From Neurospora crassa OR74A (lineage: Eukaryota > Ascomycota > Sordariomycetes > Sordariales > Sordariaceae): a stretch of 64,000 nucleotides of DNA. Shown here one piece after another: positions 47,210-58,000 of the stretch. Below the pieces are notes generated by a model. That model saw only the letters and a list, made by a program, of their open reading frames with translations, was not told the origin of the DNA and ran no database searches. Location of the stretch: the NCBI RefSeq assembly GCF_000182925.2, contig NC_026504.1, positions 4,092,001 to 4,156,000 of the forward strand. Reading direction: 5' to 3'. Position 1 is the first letter of the stretch, and every line of letters begins with the position of its first letter. The position numbers and the translations under genes were made by a program.

Positions 47210-48846
47210 TTTGTCGGATATGCGTAGTGTCAAAGTTGATCAAGTTCTTGTGTTGAAGTAATATTGTCTTGTATTATTTCAAATTTTCTTAGTGTGCAAG
47301 TGTCTTGGGCATAACGTGAGATGTTGATGTTAGTTGTTTTTGTTGTGGTTCCTTATATAGAGACCCGACACTTGAACTTCCCCTCAGTGTGCTGGAAGCC
47401 AAGGTGATGACGTAGCAACCTGAACTTATCGCTAAGCCACCTTGGTCACGGGGACAAAATGGGCTGTGGTGTGAAGCTGTGAGGCTTACATATAGTTGGT
47501 GTGTCTGATCAGAACAAACTGTGAACTCAGCTCCGTCCTGCGCTCACAGACTCTCGTTGAATTTGGTTCCAGCAACACGCGTCAACCCGAAAACCTACAC
47601 TAGTAGTATCCTTCGACACATTATCGATCGGATTCGTAACTGAATTTGCGTACTGGTAGGTCAAGGTCAGGAGAACAAGCTCGGCGTCTCAGTGGACAAG
47701 GGTCTTTTTCTCGAGCCCACTGTCAATAACCCATGCTGTCTCCCCCCCCGGGCGCTTCAAACATATGCCGGTGCACATTGGTGCAAGAAATCAATGTGCT
47801 ACAGCAGCGAAAGCAAAAAGATATCTACGAGAATGGGAAAAAAGACATACAACACCTGGGATTCGCTGGTCGTCACCGACCCAACTACTAGTCAGGCGAT
47901 TGGTAGCTTATCTATGGGAGAGCGGACGGGATCCCGAGTTTTCTACCATCTATGGTCGTATGTGATAGTTATGGTCAGAAGAAGTACTTATAAACGAGGG
48001 CCGATTGTACTGGGTAAACCATCTGGCAAAAGTGCCGCCGAGGGGTGCGAGGTACACAACATCAGTTCACATGACAGCGCATGATCTTCAACACTTGATG
48101 GCTTGTCCAAGACAGCCGGCTTAAAGTGAAGACCTAGATGGTTCCTCTTTATTTTCTCCCAAAGTTATTCGTGAGAGAAGAGGTCGATTATCTCGAGTCA
48201 TTCAAGGGTAAATGTTGTCGAGTTCTTCTCTTTTGTTCCGTCTGATGGCCGGATGTTTCAACATGCAGTCAGGGTTAGGGCCTAGCATGCCATGTCGATC
48301 GAATATGGGGGAGCTGAAGCTTCACAATGACGCAACACGATGGGGAACTGCTGCTTCGTTGTGGTCCATGCTGCTTTTCGGCTTCTGCCACCTTAACGGC
48401 CGGAAGTTTCCAAACAGTCAAGTTGAAAGGACTCGAGTGTCAAGCCACACGGGAAAAGAGTTCCGAAGGTGAACAAAGATGTGGTAAACTGAACAGCATT
48501 GATCTTGATCGAGGTGACCTGTCGTCAGGTGGCAGCCCGCGTGTGGCCGGGAGAACGGGACTGGCTGACACCTGTGATGAAAGCTGGGTGTTGCCGTGCG
48601 GCCATGACGGTCACGGTGGGACTGACTGCCCGCAATCGCATGCTGCGGGACCTCTGTGCGGACGATAGTGTACATAGCGTAGCACCTAATGTGATCCCCC
48701 ACTTCACTTTCCAAGCTGAGGAAGCTGGACTCGGATTTTGCCTTTGACATCTCTTGACTCGACACCCCGTAAACCAACCATCTCCATCTCACATTGACTT
48801 TCCTCCCAAAGCAGCCCCGCGCATCATCGGTTTCGCTGTCGCCATT
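47210..48846. other. Divergent intergenic region
   Basis: Between the I78-like gene and ATG33. Short open frames only (for example 47692-48084 +), without features. A TGACG motif is near 47409. Confidence 0.5.
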
Positions 48847-49703
48847 ATGACTACGAGAGGCGTTTCCGTCCTCAAGTTTGTAGGGACTGTGTCCCTCGGG
48901 CTCCTAACAGTACGTCTATCTCTCCCGCGCTTCTTCTTTTCCGCTGCTGGGACAATTGTTACTATTTCGGCACTCGTCTTTTCTAATACCATGTCACTGA
49001 GGAACATAATTGAAGAATCGAGCTTAGGACTTAAATTCACTTTATCGCACGCTGGCTGATTGAGTTTTCGATCGCTAACCATCAACTTATTGCATAGGGC
49101 GTGTCTTTCACCCTCTCGACCCTCACTATTCCCGCCCTCCTCACCCTACCCTCCGCAAACGATGCCGCGCGCGCGCTCGAATCGCTATCCACCTCGGCCC
49201 GGAAGCACCTGCGCACGCTGAGCACCATCTCGGGCTCCGCCTTCGCCATCGCCTACTACCTTTCCCCGCGTGCCTACCGCCACCCGTACCTGATCTACAC
49301 CTCGCTACTCGTGTTCGGCTCCCGCTTCATCACCTCGGGCTTCTTTGGCCCTTACTTTAGCTTCATCACCCCCGCCGTCCCCGCCTCGTTTTCGTCCGGC
49401 ATGTCCTCCGTCTCGTTCGTGACCGCCCGCAGCAGCCAGCAGAAGAAGAAGAGCAGCACGCCGCGCGGCTTGGAGGCTAGCTACGAGGTTCTTGGTGATC
49501 CCTCCCACAGCGAGGCGACTTCGGGCTCGGAGGATGTCGAGGAGGAGCTGGCTAATGTTAATGGCGAGGAGGTCCGTGCCAACGTCGAGGTGTTCTTGAA
49601 GAAGAACATTGTCCAGAGCGTTGTGGCTGGCGTTGCGTTCTTGATGTCCGTTGTTGGCATCTGGGGCGATGGGTTGGGACAGCAGATCATTGTCATTGCT
49701 TGA
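48847..49703 (+). CDS. ATG33: ATG33-like mitochondrial outer-membrane mitophagy protein
   Basis: Two exons (48847-48909 and 49098-49703) encode 222 residues. The 188-nt intron (GTACGT, GCTAAC, ATAG) is phase 0. Four hydrophobic segments are visible: residues about 5-30 (continuing across the splice as LLTGVSFTLSTLTIPALL), about 60-78, 85-110, and 198-215 near the end. The Atg33 layout is clear: the central RHPYLIYTSLL and the terminal GIWGDG correspond to RHPYLLY and GVYGEG in yeast Atg33. The loop between segments three and four is hydrophilic and Ser/Glu-rich. In yeast Atg33 promotes mitophagy at the mitochondrial outer membrane, mostly in stationary phase. Confidence 0.8.
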
Positions 49704-50273
49704 AGTGATGAGTATGGAATGCGGGAGAGTGAGGTTGCGTGACTGTGACTGTCCAGAGAGGTGAGAACGTCAGGAGAAGCAACAGATTATGCTGATGTTG
49801 TAACCTGGTTTTGCAGAGAGCGCAAGGGCTCGGTTGACTGAGGAAGAAGGCTGCGGAGACGTTGATCGTAATTTTCCCGATCTGGATGGCAGAAATACAT
49901 CTTTCGATCGTTGCAGAGACAGCACACACGTGTGCTCTTTCATCTATCATCAACTTATGGTTATCTGGGAGGCAGACTTACATGGTAAAGGTGCACGAGA
50001 ATGTATCTAACGGAACAAATGGGAGTTTTGGATTGTTTTCACGCTGGTTTCATCTGCTTTAACGGTCCATCCCAACGTGGGTTTCCGGGTCGCTCGCAAC
50101 GAATTTTTCTGCCGAAAACATCGTCTCCCGGATTCTCCTTTGTCGCGAGCATGCAATTCGGTCAATGCACTGCATACTTTACCTTGTCGCTTCGATATCT
50201 CAACCCAGAATTACGCAAGTGGACGCGGACTCTATTAGTGACTGAAGTGGAGGCATCTTCAGCAATATCACAA
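49704..50273. other. Intergenic spacer
   Basis: Between ATG33 and the tRNA gene; nothing supported. Confidence 0.5.
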
Positions 50274-50364
50274 GGCAAGATGGCCGAGCGGTCTAAGGCG
50301 CTGTGTTCAGGATTTCTGAGTATCGCAGTCCGAAAGGGCGTGGGTTCGAATCCCACTCTTGTCA
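50274..50364 (+). tRNA. tRNA-Leu(CAG) with an 11-nt intron
   Basis: The acceptor stem GGCAAGA pairs with TCTTGTC (one G-U), followed by discriminator A. The D-arm contains TGGCCGAGCGGTCTAAGGC (A box) and the T-arm GTGGG-TTCGAAT-CCCAC (B box). A long variable arm fits leucine. The anticodon stem CTGTG/CGCAG encloses TTCAGG, an 11-nt intron and the last loop base. The intron contains CTGA, which pairs with the anticodon region as in nuclear tRNA introns. The anticodon CAG reads CUG. Mature length without CCA is 80 nt. Confidence 0.93.
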
Positions 50365-51389
50365 TACCTTTTGCGTTTTGGTGCATTGTGATCTCGATAC
50401 CATTTCTCTCTCTTTTTACCTTTTTGTTCTTTGCGTCATGATTTGTGACTCTACTGCTCCTATCTCCCACTGCAAAGAATAGCCTCAAGTGGTATATAGT
50501 TAACACACTGTTACGCCTATTCAAGCGGCAGCAATCCGTATACCTATCATTGCATTCTTAAATCAATCTCGCCTTCTTCTTTTACACAAGTGAGAGTAGC
50601 CTTGTCTTTTATGACAGTTGTGAACAACAGCCGTGAGCTACCGTAAGGCCCCGTTTGGGCCACTGTTCGAGGCTACGCCTCTTTCTTGGGTCGAGGTATA
50701 CCCGGACTTCGGTGCCGACAAAGCCGGAACAGCAAGACCCAGCTTCCGAGGAACAACGGAAAGCCACACCCGCGTTGCTACTGATTACCCACAATGACCG
50801 GGGAACGAAAACTGATTCCGTGTAGCCGAAGGCAGAGGACACCAGCCAATGGTTACTACAAGGCATTATCCGAACTTGACCCATAAAGACCGGGATGTTT
50901 CCCCGGAGGAAAGGCTGGACAGACACTCTTTGTTTTCATCAGAGTCCCGTTCGAGAAACAATCTATTGTTCACGGAATGGGCCGCAAGACAACCCCCCAC
51001 GTTGTTCAGGCGAGTTGTGTGTATAAATGGTGGCGGCTCCCGCCATGTTTCTGGAAGTTTTCCTCGAGTTCATCAGGCGGCACATCTCGGGAATTACATC
51101 AATATCACAAAGACGCCACCAGCTACATAACAACGATCGTCGCTGCTGAGTATGAGGGGAAAGACTTCATTTTCCACACCATATCTGACTTCAGGTTGTC
51201 TTTGACAAGGCCAGTCACCATTAACAGACAATATCCCATGCCACCACCTCCGAGGCACATCCCTCACTGGTATCTATTTGGAGACATCCGATTCCCTTTA
51301 CACTCCCAATCAAGAAATTTCTATTCTTCGTGTGTCAAATTAACCCCCTTTTAGAAACACATTCGAAACACATCAAAATCTTCTCACAA
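50365..51389. other. Intergenic region leading into the intron-dense locus
   Basis: An ATG-started 125-codon frame (50977-51354 +) covers part of this stretch. It could be an upstream exon of the intron-dense locus, but I could not join it in frame. Otherwise nothing recognised. Confidence 0.4.
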
Positions 51390-52273
51390 GTAAATCAGCC
51401 CTAATGCAAATATAAAGCTGACAATTTCTTCAGGAGGGACCCCCAGAGGTATCTATCCGCACGACTACTTGCAGGTAAGTCAGCCCCCTTCAGTTCAAAC
51501 CTGGCTATCCATTCACGAGGTAAACAACCACACCAACGGAGGTTTTCCGAATCAAGCTCACAACGCTTTCTTGGGTCATGTTTCCCCAATATAGAACTTC
51601 ACAGGTAAGTCACTCCTCCCTGATTTTATGCTGACTACGCATCCGTAGGCCGCTCTGTACAAAAACATTCTTCATAGGTAAGTCAACCTCTCCTTCGACT
51701 AGATGCTAATAGCTTTTCCACACGATTAATTCTCCAAGGCGACAATAACAGGTAGGTAAGTGAGGTCCCTCCCAAGTCCGAAGCTAAATCTTGCTCCTAG
51801 GCCCGAAGCACAACCCACATGAACAAGCCCGTCACTTTTCAGGTGAGTGAAGAATCCTATCTCTAGCAGGCTGACAAAATTTCTGTAGAACTATCTCTGT
51901 GAGGTAGCTCATTCTAGGCTAGTCAATCCCGCCCCTTGACCTGAGAAGGGATTACCTGCTTGACAGAAAACAATTCTTCGGCAACATATCAGGTAAGTTA
52001 GCTTTCCAGTAGCTTGAAAGCTGACTCGAACTAGGTCAGAGCCGATTCCGTCCACTTCAAGAAAGACCAAGGCAATATTCCAGGAAAGTCGAGTCAGCCC
52101 AAGATTACAGCTGACTCCTTTTAGGTCGGGCTACATCCTAGTACTGTAGTAGACGGACAATCATTTTTCAGGTGAGTCAAACAACCCTCTCTTTGAAGGC
52201 TGACAACTTTGTAGAACGATGCCCGATGCCGGGTAGGGCCCTGTCCACAGACCGAATCTCGGATCTTCCTTTT

Positions 52274-52313
<40 letters not shown>

Positions 52314-53551
52314 AAGTGTACCTGCCCCCTTGTCCGAGGTAAGTCAATCTCCATGTTAAAAGTTTACTAACATTACCACAGAGCGAAGGCGACTTCGCCC
52401 TTCATGACCCAACCCCGACTTCGATCGCCGATCTTACATTGTTCTCATTCTGTATTGGCCAAGATGCCCTCGGATGTCTGATTGCCAGGTACCTTAAGCT
52501 TCCCTTCACTGTTATCCAACTTACCTTTCTACTTTAGGTCGAACTAATATCTTGGAAATCACTCTGTGAGCGCGCAAGGTAAGTCAGTTCCCCTTTCTAG
52601 AATGATGCAAAAGTAACGATTGGGAGAACAGGAGTTAGCAAAAGCCTATGCTAATCCAGGCGACACAATACTTCATGGCCAAGTCCACCTCCCGTCTCCA
52701 TGGAAAGTTGGCTGAGCACTTGACAGAGCCCGATCGAAATTAAACGACTAAGAAGTTGTCTTACAGGTGAAAATACCCTCTCACCATGTTGGCAAGCGGA
52801 CTATCATTTCTAGGACGAAGACACTCAACAGTACTAGCCTACGGTGAGTTCCTTACATTTTTAAGCTAACGATTAGCTCCCATAGATTGAACAGATCATG
52901 ACATGGACTCACCAGTAAGTCTAAACCCCCCTTTATAGAAATGCTTACTCCTTTCTCGACCGAAATGAACCAGCGACAGTTCACCTCAAGGTAAAACTCC
53001 CAACTTTTCGTAGTAAACTAATCACTAGAACATACACAAGACTACCTATCTATGATTTGCACCATTCTTTTCCTCACACCCAGTAAACATGGAGGTAAGG
53101 TTCTCTCCTCCCCTTTAGCAAGCTAACTTTCACATTGAGTAGAACCAACCAAAAGACTACCACCCACCAGTCCCAAGTACGAGAGCCATCACAGGTAAGC
53201 CAAGCCTTGTATCCCATGGGCCATTGATAAGCTAGGTACTAAGCAACAGGTCAATAGGAAACCTTGGCAATGACTCCTCCGCGGGGAGGTAAGTCATTCT
53301 TTCTATTTTTTTTCCCCCCCTTTCTCCTCCTTGTCTCCCCTCCCTCCTTCCTTCCTCCGCTTCTCCTTCGTCACAATCCAATTACCATTAGAAGCTGTAC
53401 TCATACAGAGGTACTAACAGGTCAACATACCCCATCATCTCTAGGTTACTACTACCTCTACGAATCCAAATCTACCTATGACGCCGCTGCACCGACAAGC
53501 TGGACATTCCCAAATTTCCTCCTCCTCCACCACCACCACCACCAGTATTGA
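51390..53551 (+). other. Intron-dense locus: about 18-20 short introns in 2.1 kb, putative micro-exon gene or recursively spliced RNA
   Basis: Twelve exact GTRAGT donors lie on the plus strand at 51475, 51605, 51678, 51756, 51843, 51993, 52172, 52339, 52579, 52844, 52915 and 53289. Weaker ones lie at 51390, 51904, 52489, 52767, 52991, 53095 and 53195. Most are followed by GCTGAC or GCTAAC branch motifs and a YAG. Clear introns include 51390-51433, 51605-51648, 51756-51800, 51843-51888, 51993-52034, 52172-52214, 52339-52381 and 52844-52885, all 42-46 nt. Segments between them are mostly 10-50 nt. Longer open exon candidates are 52382-52488 (SEGDFALHDPTPTS...) and the last, 53445-53551, which ends LLLHHHHHQY and a TGA. 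A possible start is the ATG at 51819. Frames join across several but not all junctions, so coding is plausible but unproven; I recognise no domain. Confidence 0.6.
52276..52311. repeat. Poly-T tract (36 nt) inside the intron-dense locus
   Basis: Uninterrupted T run ending just before GCAAG, where it could act as an extreme polypyrimidine tract for an acceptor at 52316. Confidence 0.9.
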
Positions 53552-53813
53552 TAGGTCACTAGGCAGTAGTCATTGTCAAGGTTACCCGGGCATCCAATAG
53601 TGCGAACCTAAGCCAAGTGGCTTGGCCCTAAATGGTTCATGTTGGGTACCTACTCTACTGGATTGCTCAATTTGGCTTTTCGTTTCTTTTCCCTAGATAT
53701 ACTTTCCCTTCTCTTTTCCTTCCTTTCCCTCTTTCCTTGTCTTTTTTTTATTTTTAATATACTTGTATTTCTTATTTGAAAGTTTATAAATTTCATTTTC
53801 AAATTTAATCAAA

Positions 53814-53846
<33 letters not shown>

Positions 53847-55090
53847 CGTTTTTCCTTAACCTTCCCATTGGGCTTCATATGCGTACCTACTCATCTCTTC
53901 CTACCATCACCGCCACCCACTTCCTATTCTACTCTTTGTTTCTTTGTTTTGCTAGGCAAGTGCCTGTTCTATTTTGTCTGCTCCCCCCTAATCTCCTTTG
54001 TCCTCGTGAGGCAAGTGCCTCCGATTTATCACCCCTCCCCTCCCCCATTGTCCAAACCTTAGATCAAGCGGACTTGACCCCTCCGTGCCTTCCTTCAAGG
54101 TACTCTCTGGATTACTCGCTGAATCGAGTGATTTTGACAATTCTTTATCTCCTTAGTTCGCGTTTTGTTCGCTGATTGTTATGCACCTTCAATGCGTGGT
54201 TATGACGTTTGAGCTGGGTTGGGATTGGTTTTACATGGGTTATTACGGTAGAGGCAGGGAATAAATGAATATGAAAGTGGGCGTGTTGCGCTCTCTTCAC
54301 TGGCAATTTCTTCAACCATCATTAAACCACATGTAAATGAATGCCTTGCTTGAGGATGTAGTACCATTTCAATTGTTTTTCTGCTTCTAAATGTCATATG
54401 CAGAGTGGGGAGTCGTTTCCTCAAAACGTCTATATGCTTTGGCCTTGCCGTGATGGTTGTGATATACATGCTTCCATATCATGCCTTCTCTCTCTTTTTC
54501 CCTTCCTCCCTTCAATGATGAATGGTACACATATTGACGTCCACCCAGAATGGTATCTAACTCAACCAGAAACCCAAAGCAAAAGACAGGCAAGGCCAAT
54601 CTTTCTAATTCAAACCCGTTCATCCATCAACCGAGCCACACAACCATAACCGCACTCAATATCGGCTGGCGGGGCCCCCGGCTCAAGAATCGAAACCACC
54701 CGTCCCAAATGTGAGCTACCGGAACGCCGACCGCTGATATATGACGACCAAAATCCCAGACCAGACCCGATTCAGCCCAGGAAATAACTTTTCGAAAGAT
54801 TCGAGAAAAACAAAATTATGATCGTAGCCTCCCCTTTCTTTCTTTTCCTTCTATCCGTCATCCAAAACCCAAATGACCTCTTTGCAATAATACCCCCTTT
54901 TGAAGCCAAGAAAAACAGGAAACCGTAACATAATCACCGGGAATGTCATGATGCAAACTTTCTTGCAGCGTTAAGGGGGTATCATAAAAGTCATTCCCAA
55001 CCCAACAAAAAAGAGGAGGCCGTGATCAAATGAGATAAGAAAAAGAAAACACGGCAAGATAGAAAGGGGATGCGGGAGGGACTACCTGCT
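53552..55090. other. Intergenic region with an AT-rich patch
   Basis: 53690-53850 is strongly AT-rich and ends in a T29 tract (53818-53846). The rest holds only short open frames. It is the 3' flank of the CYA-5-like gene. Confidence 0.5.
53818..53846. repeat. Poly-T tract (29 nt)
   Basis: Uninterrupted T run at the end of an AT-rich patch. Confidence 0.9.
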
Positions 55091-58000
55091 TCACGCAGAA
55101 GCCTCCTCAGCATTGCCGCCACCAAGCAACTCCAGCACCTTGTTGACAACAGCACTGGGGTACCCCCGACCGAGCATCTCGCTCACGACACCCTTGGCAC
55201 TCTCACGCTCCTCAACAGCAAGGAACGCGCGAGTCATGGCCTCGTAAGTGCTAGGCTCCCTCTTCTCGCGACCAACGGCCGCATAAATCTCCTTAGCCTT
55301 AGCGATGTTCTTGTCAGCGGCCCACCCGTGGATGAGGGTATTGGCAATGTACGGAGTCATCTCGATGCGCCTAGCGCGCATCTCGGCGAGCATGGGCTCT
55401 GTGCCGGTGATGTGGTGATTGGCGACCATGGCCTCAAATAGAGCCTGGAAGAGACAAGGAGATGGAGCGATGGAGACGTCGTTGATGACCGAGTCAAACA
55501 CCTTGCGGGCGCCTTCCATGTCGTGTAGGACGCAGCCGCGGGCGTGGATGAGGGAAGCGTAGTGAACGGGCTCGGGGTGCTGGCCAGAGGCGCGGATCAT
55601 GTCGAGGACGGATTCGGCGGCGGTCATGTCAACGGGGTCGAGGGTGGCGTGGGTGTCGACGAGGAGCTTGAAGGTGTGCGAGGTGGGGGAGATGCCTTTG
55701 GCCTTCATGCGCTCGAAGTACTCGAGGACCTTGGTCTTGTCGCGCTTGGTGGTCAGGAAGAACTGCATCATGCTGTTGTAAGGGGCGGGGCGGGCCTTGT
55801 AGTTGGGCATGGCCTCCATCTCGTCGAAAAGCTCCTCGGCAAACTTCTCGTCGCTGACGCGGCAGAGAGCGTTGACAATGGTTCCGTAGGTGACCGAGGT
55901 AGGCTTGATACCCATCTTGCGCATCTCGTTGAAGTAGAAGAGGCAGTCATCGATGCGACGAGCCTTGCCGAGCTTGCCGATAAGCGCATTGTAGAGGAAT
56001 GAGCTAGGCTCGACACCCTCAATCTTGGCCCTGTGGAAGATCTTGACAGCTTCAGAAGCCTCATCGAAAGTCTTGGTGGACTCTTTCAGGGTAGTGATGT
56101 AGAGACCAAAGGTGTTGGCAGAGGGAGTAGAGCCCATGGCGAGCAGCTCTTGGTGGTACTGCTCGGCCCCGACCCTGTCACCCAAGGTGAGGCAGGCACC
56201 AACCATGGCATCCAGAATCGAAGACCAACCGTAACGAACGACAGCATACTGAGGGAGAAGCGGGACGTCAGTGCGAGCCATGGCGAGGATATCGAAACAA
56301 AGATCCATGTTGCCGTCACGGGCAGCGGCGGAGATAAGCTTGGCATAGGTGACGTAGCGAGGATGGCGACCAACGCGGCGCATGTTCCGGAAGCGAGTGA
56401 GAGCATCGTTCAACTTGGGGCCCTTGCGACCATTGCTTTCAAGGTCCTCAGAGATGAGCGCGGATCCCTTGAAGTCGGTGCTGTGGGCATAGGGGTCGAA
56501 GGTATCCTCGAAAGCAGACGCAGTCGGGGTAGCCGGGTGCGGGGAAGCGGGAAAAGACTGAGGAGCGTACGAAGCAGGCGAGGGAAGCAAACGGGGGTCA
56601 GTGACACCACGGGCGGCCATGAATCCGTGAATGAATTCGGCAGCCTCCTCGATCTCATCAGTCACTTGTGGCTTGGTCTCGGCGGTAGCACTCGTGCGGA
56701 TGCGGTGGAACATGTGCTCAGCTTCAGTCAAGCCTTCGACAACCTGGCCGGAGCCAATGAGAGCGATAGCAAACATGGCGGTGGGCTCAATGAAAGACGA
56801 AGTGGCCTTGACCTCGGGATGGCTAAGAGCGGCCCAGTATCTGGCAGCACTGGCAACATCGGCTTGGCGCACGCTCATGGCAAGCAAAGCAATGGCGGAA
56901 TTGGCAGCCTCGTCGTGAGAGGCAATGTTGGAGAAGGCAGTGATGGCGACGTTCTTATATCCATAATCGGCGGCGGCAGTGGCGACCTGGCTCATGACAC
57001 GGCCCCTGGCATCCTGTTCCACGCTCTGAGCCCAGCGGAGTGCTTCCTCATAGATACCGCGGTCGAGGAATCCCTTGACAAAACCACCGCTGATTATGGC
57101 GTCCTTGATATCCGCAGCGCTGGCTTCGTACTCCTCGACAATCTTCTTGTAGAACTTCATGGCACCCTCAAGCTTGTCGGAGACGACGTAAGCATTGATC
57201 ACTGCAGCGTAAACCTGAGAGTCGAGGCGATCTTGAAGAGTGGGCTCGCCGTTGTCGTTGGCGATGGCGAGGTTGCGGTACTCGTTGTAGCACTCGACGG
57301 CACTGATCAAATCACCCGCGTTGGCGAATGCCGTGATCATAGCAGGGAAGGTGGCAGCGAACGGAGTCACCCGGTTCGCCTCCAGATGCTCAAAGAGGTG
57401 AAGCATATCCGAGACTCGTCCAGACTGAGCACAAGCAGAGATAAGCTGGTGGTAGGTCTCAGAAGAGTAGACGGCCTTGTCAGACTTGACGGAAGCCTGG
57501 AAGAGCTTCAAGGCCAAGTCCAGACGATCATCCTCGCAAAGAATAGCATACTCGAGCTCATGCGAGGCAAACATGAACTTGCCAGGCTCGTCCATGCCAC
57601 CAAAGCGGAGACGCTTATCCTGAAGAAGACTCTTGGAAGCAAAGACCTCGAGCGAACGAGAGGCAAGCAAACCGACGAGGATGTTGTAGGTATCACTGTC
57701 AGGAGACACCTTGCGCTTAAGCATATCAGCGTAGACGTCCAGGGCCTTGGAGACAATCTCGGATTTCTCCGAGGGGAGGTGGATAGCGGCCATGAGAAGA
57801 GCATTGTAGGCGGTTGCAGTAGGCTGGATGTTAGCAAGCAGCATGCCCTCGAACACGGCGGGAATCTCGGCATAGCGGGCAGCCTCGGAGAGTTTGGTAA
57901 GGTGGACGGCGTAGCTGATAGACTGAGCGTCAAGAGGAGGAGTGGCAATCCGAGCAACGCTGGCAGGGGTGCGCAGGTGGATGGACGGAGTGCGTGATCG

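Noticed and set aside
56033-57997. 654-codon open frame antisense to the PPR gene
   Set aside because: Codon-bias shadow; the minus strand carries clear PPR repeats.
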